Program-made: the position numbers and the translations under genes
Notes under the pieces: model-generated
What the model was told of the DNA's origin: nothing
Databases searched by the model: none
The model's input: only the letters and a program-made list of their open reading frames with translations
DNA from: Arenimonas composti TR7-09 = DSM 18010
GTDB taxonomy: Bacteria; Pseudomonadota; Gammaproteobacteria; Xanthomonadales; Xanthomonadaceae
DNA: 64,000 nucleotides
Direction of reading: 5' to 3'
NCBI RefSeq assembly: GCF_000426365.1
Contig: NZ_AUFF01000007.1
Location: 111,371 to 175,370 of the forward strand
Shown here: positions 25,332-33,461 of the stretch, in pieces
Layout of the letters: every line of letters begins with the position of its first letter
Position numbering within the stretch: position 1 is the first letter of the stretch

Positions 25332-26870
25332 GTGTCCGCCGCCGCCCGCCCGAAGCCGCTGCTGCTGCTGATCCTCGACGGCTGGGGCCACCGCGAGGAC
25401 CCGAGGGACAATGCGCTGGCGATCGCGCGGCTGCCGAACTGGCGGCAGCTGCTGGCCGACTGCCCGCACACGCTGGTGCATACCGAAGGCCGCCACGTCG
25501 GCCTGCCGGACGGGCAGATGGGCAATTCCGAGGTCGGCCACATGAACATCGGCGCCGGCCGCATCGTCTACCAGGACCTGACCCGCATCGACGCGGCGAT
25601 CGAGGACGGCAGCTTCTTCGCCAATCCCGAGCTGCTCGCCGCCTGCCGCGCCGCCCGCGACAACCACGGCACCCTGCACCTGTTCGGCCTGCTCAGCCCC
25701 GGCGGCGTGCACAGCCACGAGGCACATTTGTTCGCGATGCTCGACCTGGCCCGCCGCGAGGGCGTGCCGGACATCGCCGTGCACGCCTTCCTCGACGGCC
25801 GCGACACCCCGCCGCGCTCCGCCGAGGCGAGCCTGCAGCAGCTGCATGCGCTGTGCGCCGAAGGCGGCGATGCCCGCATCGCGACCGTCTGCGGCCGCTA
25901 CTGGGCGATGGACCGCGACAAGCGCTGGGACCGCGTCGAGCGCGCCTGGAAGGCGATCGTCGAAGCCGAGGCCGACGACAGCGCCTCCGACGCGATCACC
26001 GCACTGCACGCCGCCTACGGCCGCGGCGAGAACGACGAATTCGTGTTGCCGACCGTGATCGGCGTCGAGCGGCCGATGCGCGACGGCGACGCGGTGGTGT
26101 TCATGAACTTCCGCGCCGACCGCGCCCGCCAGCTCACCGCCGCCTTCGTCGAGCCGGGCTTCGCCGGTTTCGCGGCGCGGCGGCCGGCGCTGTCGCGCTT
26201 CGTCTGCCTGACCGAATACGACGCGAAGCTGCCGGCGCCGGTGGCCTTCGCCCCGGAAGACCTGCGCAACACCCTCGGCGACGTGCTCGCGGACCACGGC
26301 CTGAGCCAGCTGCGCATCGCCGAGACCGAGAAGTACGCGCACGTGACCTTCTTCTTCAGCGGCGGCCGCGAGACCGTGCTCGCCGGCGAGGACCGCGCGC
26401 TGATCCCGTCGCCGAAGGTCGCGACCTACGACCTGCAGCCGGAAATGAGCCTGCCGGCGCTGACCGAACGCCTGGTCGCCGACATCCATGCCCGCGCCCA
26501 CGACGTGATCGTCTGCAACATCGCCAACCCCGACATGGTCGGGCACAGCGGCGTGCTGGGGGCGGCGGTGAAGGCGGCCGAAGCCGTGGATCACGCGCTA
26601 GGCGAGATCCGCACGGCGCTGGCCGCGGTCGGCGGGGAAATGCTGGTCACCGCCGACCACGGCAACCTCGAGATGATGGTCGACCCGGAGACCGGGCAGC
26701 CGCACACCGCGCACACGGTCGGACCGGTGCCCTTCGTCTATTGCGGCAGGCGCGCGGCGAGCCTGCGTGCCGGCGGCGCCCTGCGCGACATCGCGCCGAC
26801 GATGCTGGCCCTGCTCGGGCTGCCGCAGCCGGCGGAGATGAGCGGGCAGTCGCTGGTGCTGCCGGGGTGA
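25332..26870 (+). CDS. gpmI: 2,3-bisphosphoglycerate-independent phosphoglycerate mutase
   Basis: This Mn-dependent glycolytic enzyme interconverts 3- and 2-phosphoglycerate. The GTG at 25332 is chosen because CGGAGA lies 5 nt upstream and it gives 512 residues, near E. coli GpmI (514). The N-terminal LLLLILDGWGHRED carries the metal Asp, MGNSEVGHMNIGAGR has the nucleophilic Ser near residue 63, and the C-terminus has NPDMVGHSG and TADHGNLE metal ligands. A -10 TACAAT lies at 25295-25300. The stop overlaps the envC start (TGATG). Confidence 0.97.
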   Translation: MSAAARPKPLLLLILDGWGHREDPRDNALAIARLPNWRQLLADCPHTLVHTEGRHVGLPDGQMGNSEVGHMNIGAGRIVYQDLTRIDAAIEDGSFFANPELLAACRAARDNHGTLHLFGLLSPGGVHSHEAHLFAMLDLARREGVPDIAVHAFLDGRDTPPRSAEASLQQLHALCAEGGDARIATVCGRYWAMDRDKRWDRVERAWKAIVEAEADDSASDAITALHAAYGRGENDEFVLPTVIGVERPMRDGDAVVFMNFRADRARQLTAAFVEPGFAGFAARRPALSRFVCLTEYDAKLPAPVAFAPEDLRNTLGDVLADHGLSQLRIAETEKYAHVTFFFSGGRETVLAGEDRALIPSPKVATYDLQPEMSLPALTERLVADIHARAHDVIVCNIANPDMVGHSGVLGAAVKAAEAVDHALGEIRTALAAVGGEMLVTADHGNLEMMVDPETGQPHTAHTVGPVPFVYCGRRAASLRAGGALRDIAPTMLALLGLPQPAEMSGQSLVLPG

Positions 26871-28081
26871 TGCCCAGCCTCGCGGCGCGGCTGCCGGCCG
26901 CCGCCTGGGCCGCGCTGGCCGCGGGGGTGTTGACCATGCTCGCGGCGACCGCGCTCGCGCCGGCACCGGCCGCGGCCCAGGCGCCGGCCGACCCGCCGCG
27001 CGCCGGCGAGGAGGCCCGGGCCGAGCAGCGTCTGCAGGCGCTGCGCGCGCAGATCCGCACGATCACCGCCGAGCAGCAGGCGCAGGACGAGCGCAAGTCG
27101 CAGGCGCTGGCGGCGCTGCGCACGGCCGATGCCGGTGTCGCGCGCGCCGGTGCCGCGCTGCGCGGCACCGAAGCCGCGATCGCGGCCGGCGAGGCCGAGC
27201 TGGCGCGGCTGGAGACCAGGCGCCGGGAACTGGAAGCGGGCCTGGCGCAACAGCGGCTGGCGCTGGCGCAGCTCGTGCGCTCGGCCTACATGCTCGGCCG
27301 CCACGAGCAGCTGAAGCTGCTGCTGGCCCAGGACCGCATCGGCGACGTCGCCCGCGTGCTGGCCTACCACCGCTATTTCCAGGCCGACCGCGTCGCGCGC
27401 ATCGGCGGCCTGATCGCCGAACTGCGCGAGCTCGCCGGCATCGTCGCCGGCATCGACGCGCAGCGCAGCGAACTGGCGGCGGCGCGCGAACGCCAGCAGG
27501 GCGAACTGGCGACGGTCGAGGCGCAGCGCGGCGAACGCCAGGCGGTGCTCGCCCGGCTGGAGGAGGAATTCCGCGATCGCGCCGCCCGCCTGGCCGCGCT
27601 CGGCCGCGACGAGCAGGCGGTGGTGAAGCTGCTGGAACGGCTGCGCGACGCGATCGCCGACATCCCGGCCCAGGTCGACGACACGCGACCGTTCGCCGGC
27701 CGCCGCGGCCAGCTGCCGACGCCGCTGCGCGGCAGCGTGCTGGCGCGCTACGGCGGCAAGCTGCCCGACGGCCGCGACAGCGACGGCCTGCTGATCGCCG
27801 GCACCGCGGGCGCCGAGGTGCGGGCGGTGGCGCCGGGCCGGGTGGCTTTCGCCGACTGGCTGAAGGGCTACGGCCTGCTCGCGATCGTCGATCACGGCGA
27901 CGGCTGGATGAGCCTGTACGCGTTCAACGACGCGCTGCTGCGCAACGTCGGCGACTGGGTGCGCGCCGGCGAACCGCTGGCCACCGTCGGCAGCTCCGGT
28001 GGCCAGGGCCGGCCGGCGCTGTACTTCGAGCTGCGCCGCAACGGCCAGCCCCAGGATCCCGCACCCTGGATCCGGCAATAG
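26870..28081 (+). CDS. envC: murein hydrolase activator EnvC
   Basis: The 403-residue exported protein activates the septal amidases AmiA/AmiB during cell separation. Its signal segment is at residues 12-36. A long coiled coil covers about 45-270 (EARAEQRLQALRAQI, then Arg/Glu/Ala-rich heptads). The C-terminal LytM (M23) domain covers about 285-400. The zinc ligands of active M23 peptidases are missing: the HxxxD position reads DSDGLL and the HxH position reads LYFELR. It is therefore a degenerate, regulatory LytM as in E. coli EnvC. The ATG overlaps the gpmI stop. Together with ctpA it forms the familiar gpmI-envC-ctpA cluster. Confidence 0.93.
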   Translation: MPSLAARLPAAAWAALAAGVLTMLAATALAPAPAAAQAPADPPRAGEEARAEQRLQALRAQIRTITAEQQAQDERKSQALAALRTADAGVARAGAALRGTEAAIAAGEAELARLETRRRELEAGLAQQRLALAQLVRSAYMLGRHEQLKLLLAQDRIGDVARVLAYHRYFQADRVARIGGLIAELRELAGIVAGIDAQRSELAAARERQQGELATVEAQRGERQAVLARLEEEFRDRAARLAALGRDEQAVVKLLERLRDAIADIPAQVDDTRPFAGRRGQLPTPLRGSVLARYGGKLPDGRDSDGLLIAGTAGAEVRAVAPGRVAFADWLKGYGLLAIVDHGDGWMSLYAFNDALLRNVGDWVRAGEPLATVGSSGGQGRPALYFELRRNGQPQDPAPWIRQ

Positions 28082-28098
28082 CCCCCGGTCGTTGAGGG

Positions 28099-28104
28099 CA
28101 TAAT
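28099..28104 (+). promoter_or_regulatory. -10 element CATAAT of ctpA, near-leaderless
   Basis: CATAAT ends 6 nt before the ctpA ATG at 28111, the same spacing as in front of ubiE. No -35 is apparent. It lies between envC and ctpA, so ctpA may have its own start as well as read-through. Confidence 0.5.
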
Positions 28105-28110
28105 CGCGGC

Positions 28111-29391
28111 ATGCGCCTCCTCCCGTTCCTGCCCCTGCTGCTGGCCCTGGCCGGCACCGTCGCCGCGCAATCGCCGGAGACGGCGCCGACGCCGGCCGAG
28201 CGCCCGTCCGTCGTCGACGACGTGCCGGTGCCGGACCAGGTGCCGCTCGAGGAGATCCAGCGCTACGTCGCCGTCTACCGCGCGATCAAGGACGCCTACG
28301 TCGAACCGCTCGACGACCGCCAGCTGATGCGCGCCGCGCTGCGCGGCCTGCTCGCCGATCTCGACCCGCACAGCGCCTACCTGGAGAAGGAGGACGCCGA
28401 GGCCCTGCTCGAGGAAACCGACGGCAGCTATGTCGGCATCGGCGTCGAGATCGAGCAGCGCGCCGACCGCAGCATTCTCGTGGTGTCGCCGATCGACGGC
28501 ACGCCGGCCGCGCGCGCAGGCCTGCAGGCCGGCGACATCATCGTCGCGATCGACGGCCAGCCGCTCGCCGACGACGGCGCCGACGCCGCCAGCCGTGAAC
28601 TGCGCGGCGAGCCCGGCACCAGCGTGCGCCTCACCTTCCTGCGCACCGGCGAGGACGTGCCACGCGAACTGACGATCCCGCGCGAGGTGATCCGCATCAC
28701 CAGCGTCGTCAGCCGCATGCTCGAGCCGGGCTACGGCTACCTGCGCATCAGCACCTTCCAGACCGACACCGGCCCGCAGGTGCGCCGCCACCTGCAGCGC
28801 CTGCAGGCGTCGAGCGAAGGCGGCCTGCGCGGCCTCGTGCTCGACCTTCGCAGCAATCCCGGGGGCCTGCTCAACGCCGCGGTCGAAGCGGCCGACGCCT
28901 TCCTCGAAACCGGCCTGATCGTCAGCACCCGCGGCCGGCTGCCGTTCGCCAACGCCCGCTACCACGCGCGTGCCGGCGACCTGCTGAAGGGCGCGCCGCT
29001 GATCGTGCTCGTCGACGCCGGCACCGCCAGCGCCGCGGAAGTGCTGGCCGGCGCCCTCGGCGACCACGACCGCGCGGTGCTGATGGGCAGCCGCACCTTC
29101 GGCAAGGGCTCGGTGCAGACGGTGGTGCCGCTGGAGAACGGCGATTCGGTGAAGCTGACGACCGCGCGCTACTTCACCCCGAGCGGCCGCTCGATCCAGG
29201 CGCGCGGCCTGCGCCCGGACATCGTCCTGCGCGGCCGCGCCGCCCGCGGCCTGCGCGAACAGGACCTGCCCGGCCACCTGCGTGGCGACAACGAGGCGCT
29301 CGACGGCTACGCGATGGGCGAAGTGCTGCAGGGCGACGCCGCCGTGCAGCGCGCACTCGCCGAACTGAAGAACGGTGCCAGGCACCGTTAA
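28111..29391 (+). CDS. ctpA: C-terminal processing peptidase (S41), CtpA/Prc type
   Basis: The 426-residue precursor has a signal peptide (residues 1-19), a PDZ domain (about 95-185, with GSYVGIGVEIEQRAD and GLQAGDIIVAIDGQPL) and the S41 protease core. The Ser-Lys dyad is Ser307 (DAGTASAAEV) and Lys332 (FGKGSVQ), with the standard 25-residue spacing. It trims C-terminal tails of periplasmic proteins, including peptidoglycan hydrolase regulators. The C-terminus KNGARHR and the TAA stop are read from a GTGCC palindrome (29371-29389), so the native tail may have been changed by repeat insertion. Confidence 0.95.
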   Translation: MRLLPFLPLLLALAGTVAAQSPETAPTPAERPSVVDDVPVPDQVPLEEIQRYVAVYRAIKDAYVEPLDDRQLMRAALRGLLADLDPHSAYLEKEDAEALLEETDGSYVGIGVEIEQRADRSILVVSPIDGTPAARAGLQAGDIIVAIDGQPLADDGADAASRELRGEPGTSVRLTFLRTGEDVPRELTIPREVIRITSVVSRMLEPGYGYLRISTFQTDTGPQVRRHLQRLQASSEGGLRGLVLDLRSNPGGLLNAAVEAADAFLETGLIVSTRGRLPFANARYHARAGDLLKGAPLIVLVDAGTASAAEVLAGALGDHDRAVLMGSRTFGKGSVQTVVPLENGDSVKLTTARYFTPSGRSIQARGLRPDIVLRGRAARGLREQDLPGHLRGDNEALDGYAMGEVLQGDAAVQRALAELKNGARHR

Positions 29392-29438
29392 TTCCGGTTA
29401 ACCGTGCCCGGCACCCTTTTCGTGCCCGGCACCCTTTT
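29371..29438. repeat. GTGCC palindrome plus 18-bp tandem duplication at the ctpA stop
   Basis: A perfect 19-nt palindrome (AACGGTGCCAGGCACCGTT, 29371-29389) includes the last ctpA codons. A GGTTAACC palindrome and two perfect 18-bp units (CGTGCCCGGCACCCTTTT, 29403-29420 and 29421-29438) follow. The shared core also occurs at 20117-20158. The unit lies between two converging genes and could terminate transcription. Confidence 0.85.
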
Positions 29439-29443
29439 GCGGT

Positions 29444-29872
29444 TCAGCGGGCGGCGTCGGCGCGGATGCCGGCCTCGGTCTTGGTTTCCGGCAGCACGAA
29501 ATAGCCGGCGAGTACCGCCGCGGTCGCCGCGAAGGCCAGCAGCAGGTTGAGGCAGGCCAGCAGCGCCAGCAGGTTGTGCAGGCCGTGGAACGAGCGCGCC
29601 CGCCACCACGCGACCAGCGCCAGCAGCACCGACAGTACGAAGGCGCCGGCGAGCCAGAACGGCCACATCAACGCGCCGTCGAGCACGAATTCGGTGAACG
29701 CCGGCAGCACCTCGTGCGAAGCCCGGTAGTGGGTTTCCGGGTACACCAGCGCGATCGAGGCGGTCGTCGCGGCAGCGATGCCGAGGGCGGCCAGGCTCGC
29801 CGCCAGCAGCAGCACCCACAGCGCGGCCCGTCCGCGCACGCGCCAGGTCAGGGCTTCGGGTTCTGTGGCCAT
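29444..29872 (-). CDS. hypothetical four-pass membrane protein
   Basis: The 142-residue protein has hydrophobic segments at about 15-40 (AALWVLLLAASLAALGIAAA), 65-88 (ALMWPFWLAGAFVLSVLLAL in part), 100-124 and possibly a split first helix. A short loop (YPETHYRASHEVLPAFTEF) lies in the periplasm by prediction. No family is recognised. It ends 5 bp from the repeat that follows ctpA and converges on that gene. Confidence 0.6.
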   Translation of the reverse strand: MATEPEALTWRVRGRAALWVLLLAASLAALGIAAATTASIALVYPETHYRASHEVLPAFTEFVLDGALMWPFWLAGAFVLSVLLALVAWWRARSFHGLHNLLALLACLNLLLAFAATAAVLAGYFVLPETKTEAGIRADAAR

Positions 29873-29949
29873 GCGAAGTCTCCCCGGGCTGCCACGGTCA
29901 TCCTAACCCCCAGGGCCGGCCGTCCGGCTGCGCCACCCAGCCCTCCGGA

Positions 29950-31719
29950 TCATCTCGCCTCCTGGACGAACATCCAGCGATACAGGTCCTCGAGCTCGCG
30001 CGCGATCCGGGCGGGCTCGTAGAGGCCGCTGGCCGGAATCCGCGCCGCGACCTCCCGCCGCAGCGCCGCGCGTGCGCGGTCGTCGTTGCCCAGGCGCACG
30101 GCTTCGGCGACGACGTCGGCGCGGTCGACGCGCAGGCAGTCGCGCAGGCCGGCGGCACCCAGCAGGCTGGCGGCCATGCGTCCGGCGAAGGTGTCGCCGG
30201 CGAAGGCGAGCAACGGCACGCCGCAGCGCAGCGCGTCGCTGGCGGTCGTGCCGGAGTTGTAGGGCCAGGTGTCGAGGGCGATGTCGGCCTGCTGCAGCCG
30301 CGCCAGGTGGGCGTCGCGCGGGGCCATCGGCGCGAATACCAGCCGCCGGGGATCGACGCCGCGGGCTTCGGTCTCGCGGCGCAGCCGGTCGGCGCCGCCG
30401 GCCGCCTTCGGCACGACCAGCCAGAGCTGTGCCCGCGGTACCGCGCGCAGGATCGCGCACCAGTCGTCCCACAGCGCCGGGTGCAGCTTGTGCGCCTGGT
30501 TGAAGCTGCAGAAGACGACGGCGTCTTCGCCGAGCCCGAGCGCCGCCCGCGGTGGTGGCGGCGGCAGCGGTTGCAGCGACCCGTTCGCCTGGAAGCAGCG
30601 CGGCAGCAGCGCCACCCGCTCGGCCATGTGGGCGGCGACCGCGGGCGGGATCGCCACCGCGTCGCCGATCACGTAGCCGGCGAGGCGCGCATCGCCGAGC
30701 GTGCCGACGTAGCCGAGCCAGTGCGCCTGCACCGGCGCCGGGCGCCGCGCGAGGATGCCGGCGCGCGCATGCCGGGTGTAGCCGCCGAGATCGACCAGCA
30801 CGTCGACGCGGTCGGCGGCGATCCGCCGCGCGGCGGCCTCGTCGTCGAGCGCGTCGATGTCGACGAAGGCGTCGGCCAGCGCGATCGCGCGCTGCCGCCA
30901 GGGATCGTCGCCGGCCGGCGGCCCGTAGGCGTAGAGCGACACGTGCACGGCGTCGCGGTCGTGCGCGGCGAGCGCTTCGAGGGTCAGGAAAGACACCGCG
31001 TGGCCGCGAAAATCGGCCGACAGGTAGCCGATCCGCAGGGGACCATCGTGCGCGCGTGCCGGCGCCGCCAGCGGAGGTGCCGCCAGCAGCGGTTCCCACT
31101 GCGAGCGCGCGAACTTCGCCGCCGCCACGTGCTGCACGGCCGCGTCCGCTTCCGGCAGCGCCAGCAGCAGGCCGGGCGGGAAGTCGCTGCGCGGCACCCG
31201 CGCGAAGGTCTCCAGCAGCAGCGACGGCGTCGGCGTCTCCGCCTGATCCCAGTCGGCGCCGTCGCGGCGCAGGCTCAGCGCGTCGCCGAGGCTGCGCAGG
31301 TCGTCGCGGTCGAGCGCGAACGCGCGCCGCCACGCCGCCAGCGCCGCGGCCGCCTCGCCGCGCGCTTCGTGCAGCGCGCCGAGCTTCTGCCACGCGATCG
31401 CCAGCGTCGGCTCGGTGCGCGTCGCCTCGACGTAGGCGCGCAGCGCATCGTCGCCGCGGCCGAGGCGCTCGAGCGCGAAGCCGAGGTTGACACCGACCCC
31501 GGCGCGCGGACGGATCGCCAGCGAGCGCTCGAAGTAGCGCGCGGCGGCCGCGTATTCGCGCAGGCGGTGGCAGCTGGCACCGGCGAGATTCCAGGCGTCG
31601 GCATTGCCCGGTTCGGCGCGCACCAGCGCGTCGAGCAGGCGCAGCGCCTCGTGCAGGTGACCGGCGCGGAAAGCGGCGGTGGCCTGGGCCAGCAGCGCGT
31701 TGCCGCCCGGCGGCGGCAT
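29950..31719 (-). CDS. TPR-containing O-GlcNAc transferase-like glycosyltransferase (GT41/SPINDLY type)
   Basis: The 589-residue protein has tetratricopeptide repeats (residues about 8-145, with GNADAWNLAGASCHRLREYA and ALAIRPRAGVGVNLGFALE patterns). A GT41 catalytic region follows (RIGYLSADFRGHAVSF, VDVLVDLGGYTRHARAGILA in part, APVQAHWLGYVGTLG, FCSFNQAHKLHP, and DTWPYNSGTTASDALRCGVP). In eukaryotes this family adds GlcNAc or fucose to Ser/Thr of proteins; bacterial members modify adhesins, flagellin or unknown proteins. The start at 31719 is coupled to the DUF1820 gene by TGATG; a longer open frame from 31953 is antisense to it. It is the last gene of the operon starting with gspA. Confidence 0.87.
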   Translation of the reverse strand: MPPPGGNALLAQATAAFRAGHLHEALRLLDALVRAEPGNADAWNLAGASCHRLREYAAAARYFERSLAIRPRAGVGVNLGFALERLGRGDDALRAYVEATRTEPTLAIAWQKLGALHEARGEAAAALAAWRRAFALDRDDLRSLGDALSLRRDGADWDQAETPTPSLLLETFARVPRSDFPPGLLLALPEADAAVQHVAAAKFARSQWEPLLAAPPLAAPARAHDGPLRIGYLSADFRGHAVSFLTLEALAAHDRDAVHVSLYAYGPPAGDDPWRQRAIALADAFVDIDALDDEAAARRIAADRVDVLVDLGGYTRHARAGILARRPAPVQAHWLGYVGTLGDARLAGYVIGDAVAIPPAVAAHMAERVALLPRCFQANGSLQPLPPPPPRAALGLGEDAVVFCSFNQAHKLHPALWDDWCAILRAVPRAQLWLVVPKAAGGADRLRRETEARGVDPRRLVFAPMAPRDAHLARLQQADIALDTWPYNSGTTASDALRCGVPLLAFAGDTFAGRMAASLLGAAGLRDCLRVDRADVVAEAVRLGNDDRARAALRREVAARIPASGLYEPARIARELEDLYRWMFVQEAR

Positions 31720-32042
31720 CAGCGCGGCTTGGCGGGCAGCGGAAAAGGCGTGACGACCTTGTCGCCGCTGCCCGCGTCGCGGATCGCTGCGGCGCCCTTG
31801 CGGTCGACTTCCTCGACCCGCAGCACGCTCTGCATCGGCAGGTGCAGCACGCGGGTGTCGGCGAATTCGTCGCGCAGGCGTTCCTCGACCGGATCGATCA
31901 CGACGCCGTCGCCGACGTCGAACACCAGGTCGGCCACTTCGGTGAAACCCCACAGCGGGCTGCTGCCGACGCGTCGCGCATACAGCTCGTAGATGCGGCC
32001 GCCGCTGAGGAAACTGACTTTGTAGAGGACACGCGTGCTCAT
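31719..32042 (-). CDS. DUF1820 family protein
   Basis: The 107-residue protein belongs to DUF1820, marked by VLYKVSFLSGGRIYELYAR, LWGFTEVADLVFD and LHLPMQSVLRVEEV. Its function is unknown, although it often lies near quinone or secretion genes. Its ATG overlaps the rhomboid stop (ATGA) and its TGA overlaps the glycosyltransferase ATG (TGATG), so it is translated in a tightly coupled run. Confidence 0.88.
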   Translation of the reverse strand: MSTRVLYKVSFLSGGRIYELYARRVGSSPLWGFTEVADLVFDVGDGVVIDPVEERLRDEFADTRVLHLPMQSVLRVEEVDRKGAAAIRDAGSGDKVVTPFPLPAKPR

Positions 32043-32719
32043 GGCGAAAGTCTAGCGCGGCGCGCCAGCACCGGCTTCTGCACCAGCGCGAACACCAGCC
32101 CGACGAGGAAGCCCGCCAGGTGCGCCCACCACGCCACCGCGCCGAAACTCGGGCCGACGAAGGTGAAGGCCAGCTGCAGCACCGCCCACAGGCCGATCAG
32201 CAGCGCCGCCGGCGCACGCACGAATTCCAGCCACAGCCCGAGCGGCACGACGACGCCGAGCCGCGCCGACGGGAACAGCGCGAGATAGGCGCCGATCACC
32301 GCCGACACGCCGCCGCTGGCGCCGATGATCGAGCGCGCCGGCGTGCCCATCAGCAATGCCGCCGCGAGGTTCGCCAGGGCGCCGCCGGCGAGGAACAGCA
32401 GCAGGTAGCGCCACGGCCCCATCGCCCGTTCCGCCGGCAGCCCGAAGATCAGCAGGAACAGCAGGTTGCCGACGAGGTGCACCAGATTGGCGTGGATGAA
32501 CAGGGCACTGACGAGGGTCAGCAGGCGCTCGTCGCGCAGCGCCGCCCGCCATTCGGTGACGCTGCCGGACAGCGTGCCCCAGCGCAGCAGCGTCTGCCGC
32601 CAGCCGGCGTCGTCGCTGAGCAGCGCCAGCCAGACGTAGGCGGCGATCATCAGCGCCGCCAGCAGCGGCGTCGCCCAGCGCCAGCGGCGGCGGTGGCGGG
32701 TCGGCAGTTCGACGAACAT
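32039..32719 (-). CDS. rhomboid-family intramembrane serine protease
   Basis: The 226-residue protein shows the HANLVHLVGNLLFLLIFGLP helix, the catalytic Ser in GASGGVSAVIGAY, and the His in AWWAHLAGFLVG, the full rhomboid dyad. Six or seven hydrophobic segments are expected. It cleaves membrane-anchored substrates in the lipid bilayer. Its ATG lies 13 bp after gspB, and the stop overlaps DUF1820. The substrate might be a T2SS pseudopilin-type or TatA-type anchor, but nothing in the window shows it. Confidence 0.9.
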   Translation of the reverse strand: MFVELPTRHRRRWRWATPLLAALMIAAYVWLALLSDDAGWRQTLLRWGTLSGSVTEWRAALRDERLLTLVSALFIHANLVHLVGNLLFLLIFGLPAERAMGPWRYLLLFLAGGALANLAAALLMGTPARSIIGASGGVSAVIGAYLALFPSARLGVVVPLGLWLEFVRAPAALLIGLWAVLQLAFTFVGPSFGAVAWWAHLAGFLVGLVFALVQKPVLARRARLSP

Positions 32720-32732
32720 CGCCGGCGCCGAC

Positions 32733-33461
32733 CTAGGGCCGCGGCAGCAGCAGGCGGCGGCCGTCGTGCACGAGCACGATGCCGTCGCGGCGGATGGCCT
32801 CGACCACCAGGCCGTCGCCGGCGATGCCGCCCTCGCCGAGCCGGCGGCCATCAACGATCACGAAGCGGCGTGCCGGATCCTCGCTGTAGACGTGCATCGT
32901 CAGCTGCAGCGGCGGCAAGGCCGCGCGCGCGCCGGGCGCGAGTTCGGCGAGGCGGAGCAGGCCAGCGTCAGTGTCGACCGGCGCCACCGCCGCGGCGGGA
33001 GCGGGGTCCGCGACCGGCGCCGGCGGCGGCGCGGCGGGCGGCGACGCGGGCACCGGATCGGTACGCGGCAGCGCCGGCGTCGGCGCAGGCGGCGCAGGCA
33101 CCGGCGCAGGCAGCGGCGCCGGTGCGGCCGCCGGTGGTCCGGGAATGGCGCTCGCGGCAGGCACGGGCGCGGTCGTGGGCATCGCTGCGGGCCCGACGGT
33201 CGCCGCTTCGGACGCCGCGGCGGTCGCCGGCGCGGTGCCGGTCGTGGCGGCGGTCGCGCCACGGTCTCCCGACCGGCTCCACTCCCGCCAGCCCCAGCCC
33301 GCAGCCAGCAGCAGCACCAGCGCCGACGGCAACCAGACCCAAGCGGGCCAGCGCCGCGTCGGCGGCCGCACCGGCGGCGCCTGCTCGACGAACAGGCCCG
33401 GTGCCTTGCCGCGCTGGCGCTCGGCCTCGGAACGGCGCAGGGCTTCGAGGATCAGTGACAT
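32733..33461 (-). CDS. gspB: general secretion pathway protein GspB
   Basis: The 242-residue protein starts with MSLILEALRRSEAERQRGK, the GspB/ExeB family signature, then one membrane segment (about 40-57, WVWLPSALVLLLAAGWGW). A very long Ala/Pro linker runs from about 75 to 170. The C-terminal PDZ-like GspB domain (about 175-242, LTMHVYSEDPARRFVIVDGR) completes it. With GspA it forms the peptidoglycan-remodelling complex that lets the type II secretin GspD assemble. No other gsp genes are in the window. The ATG overlaps the gspA stop (TGATG). Confidence 0.92.
   Translation of the reverse strand: MSLILEALRRSEAERQRGKAPGLFVEQAPPVRPPTRRWPAWVWLPSALVLLLAAGWGWREWSRSGDRGATAATTGTAPATAAASEAATVGPAAMPTTAPVPAASAIPGPPAAAPAPLPAPVPAPPAPTPALPRTDPVPASPPAAPPPAPVADPAPAAAVAPVDTDAGLLRLAELAPGARAALPPLQLTMHVYSEDPARRFVIVDGRRLGEGGIAGDGLVVEAIRRDGIVLVHDGRRLLLPRP

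Noticed and set aside
24632..28081. 1149-residue open frame spanning the beta-solenoid gene, gpmI and envC
   Set aside because: Only its last 403 residues (EnvC) are real; the rest is antisense or off-frame to well-recognised genes.
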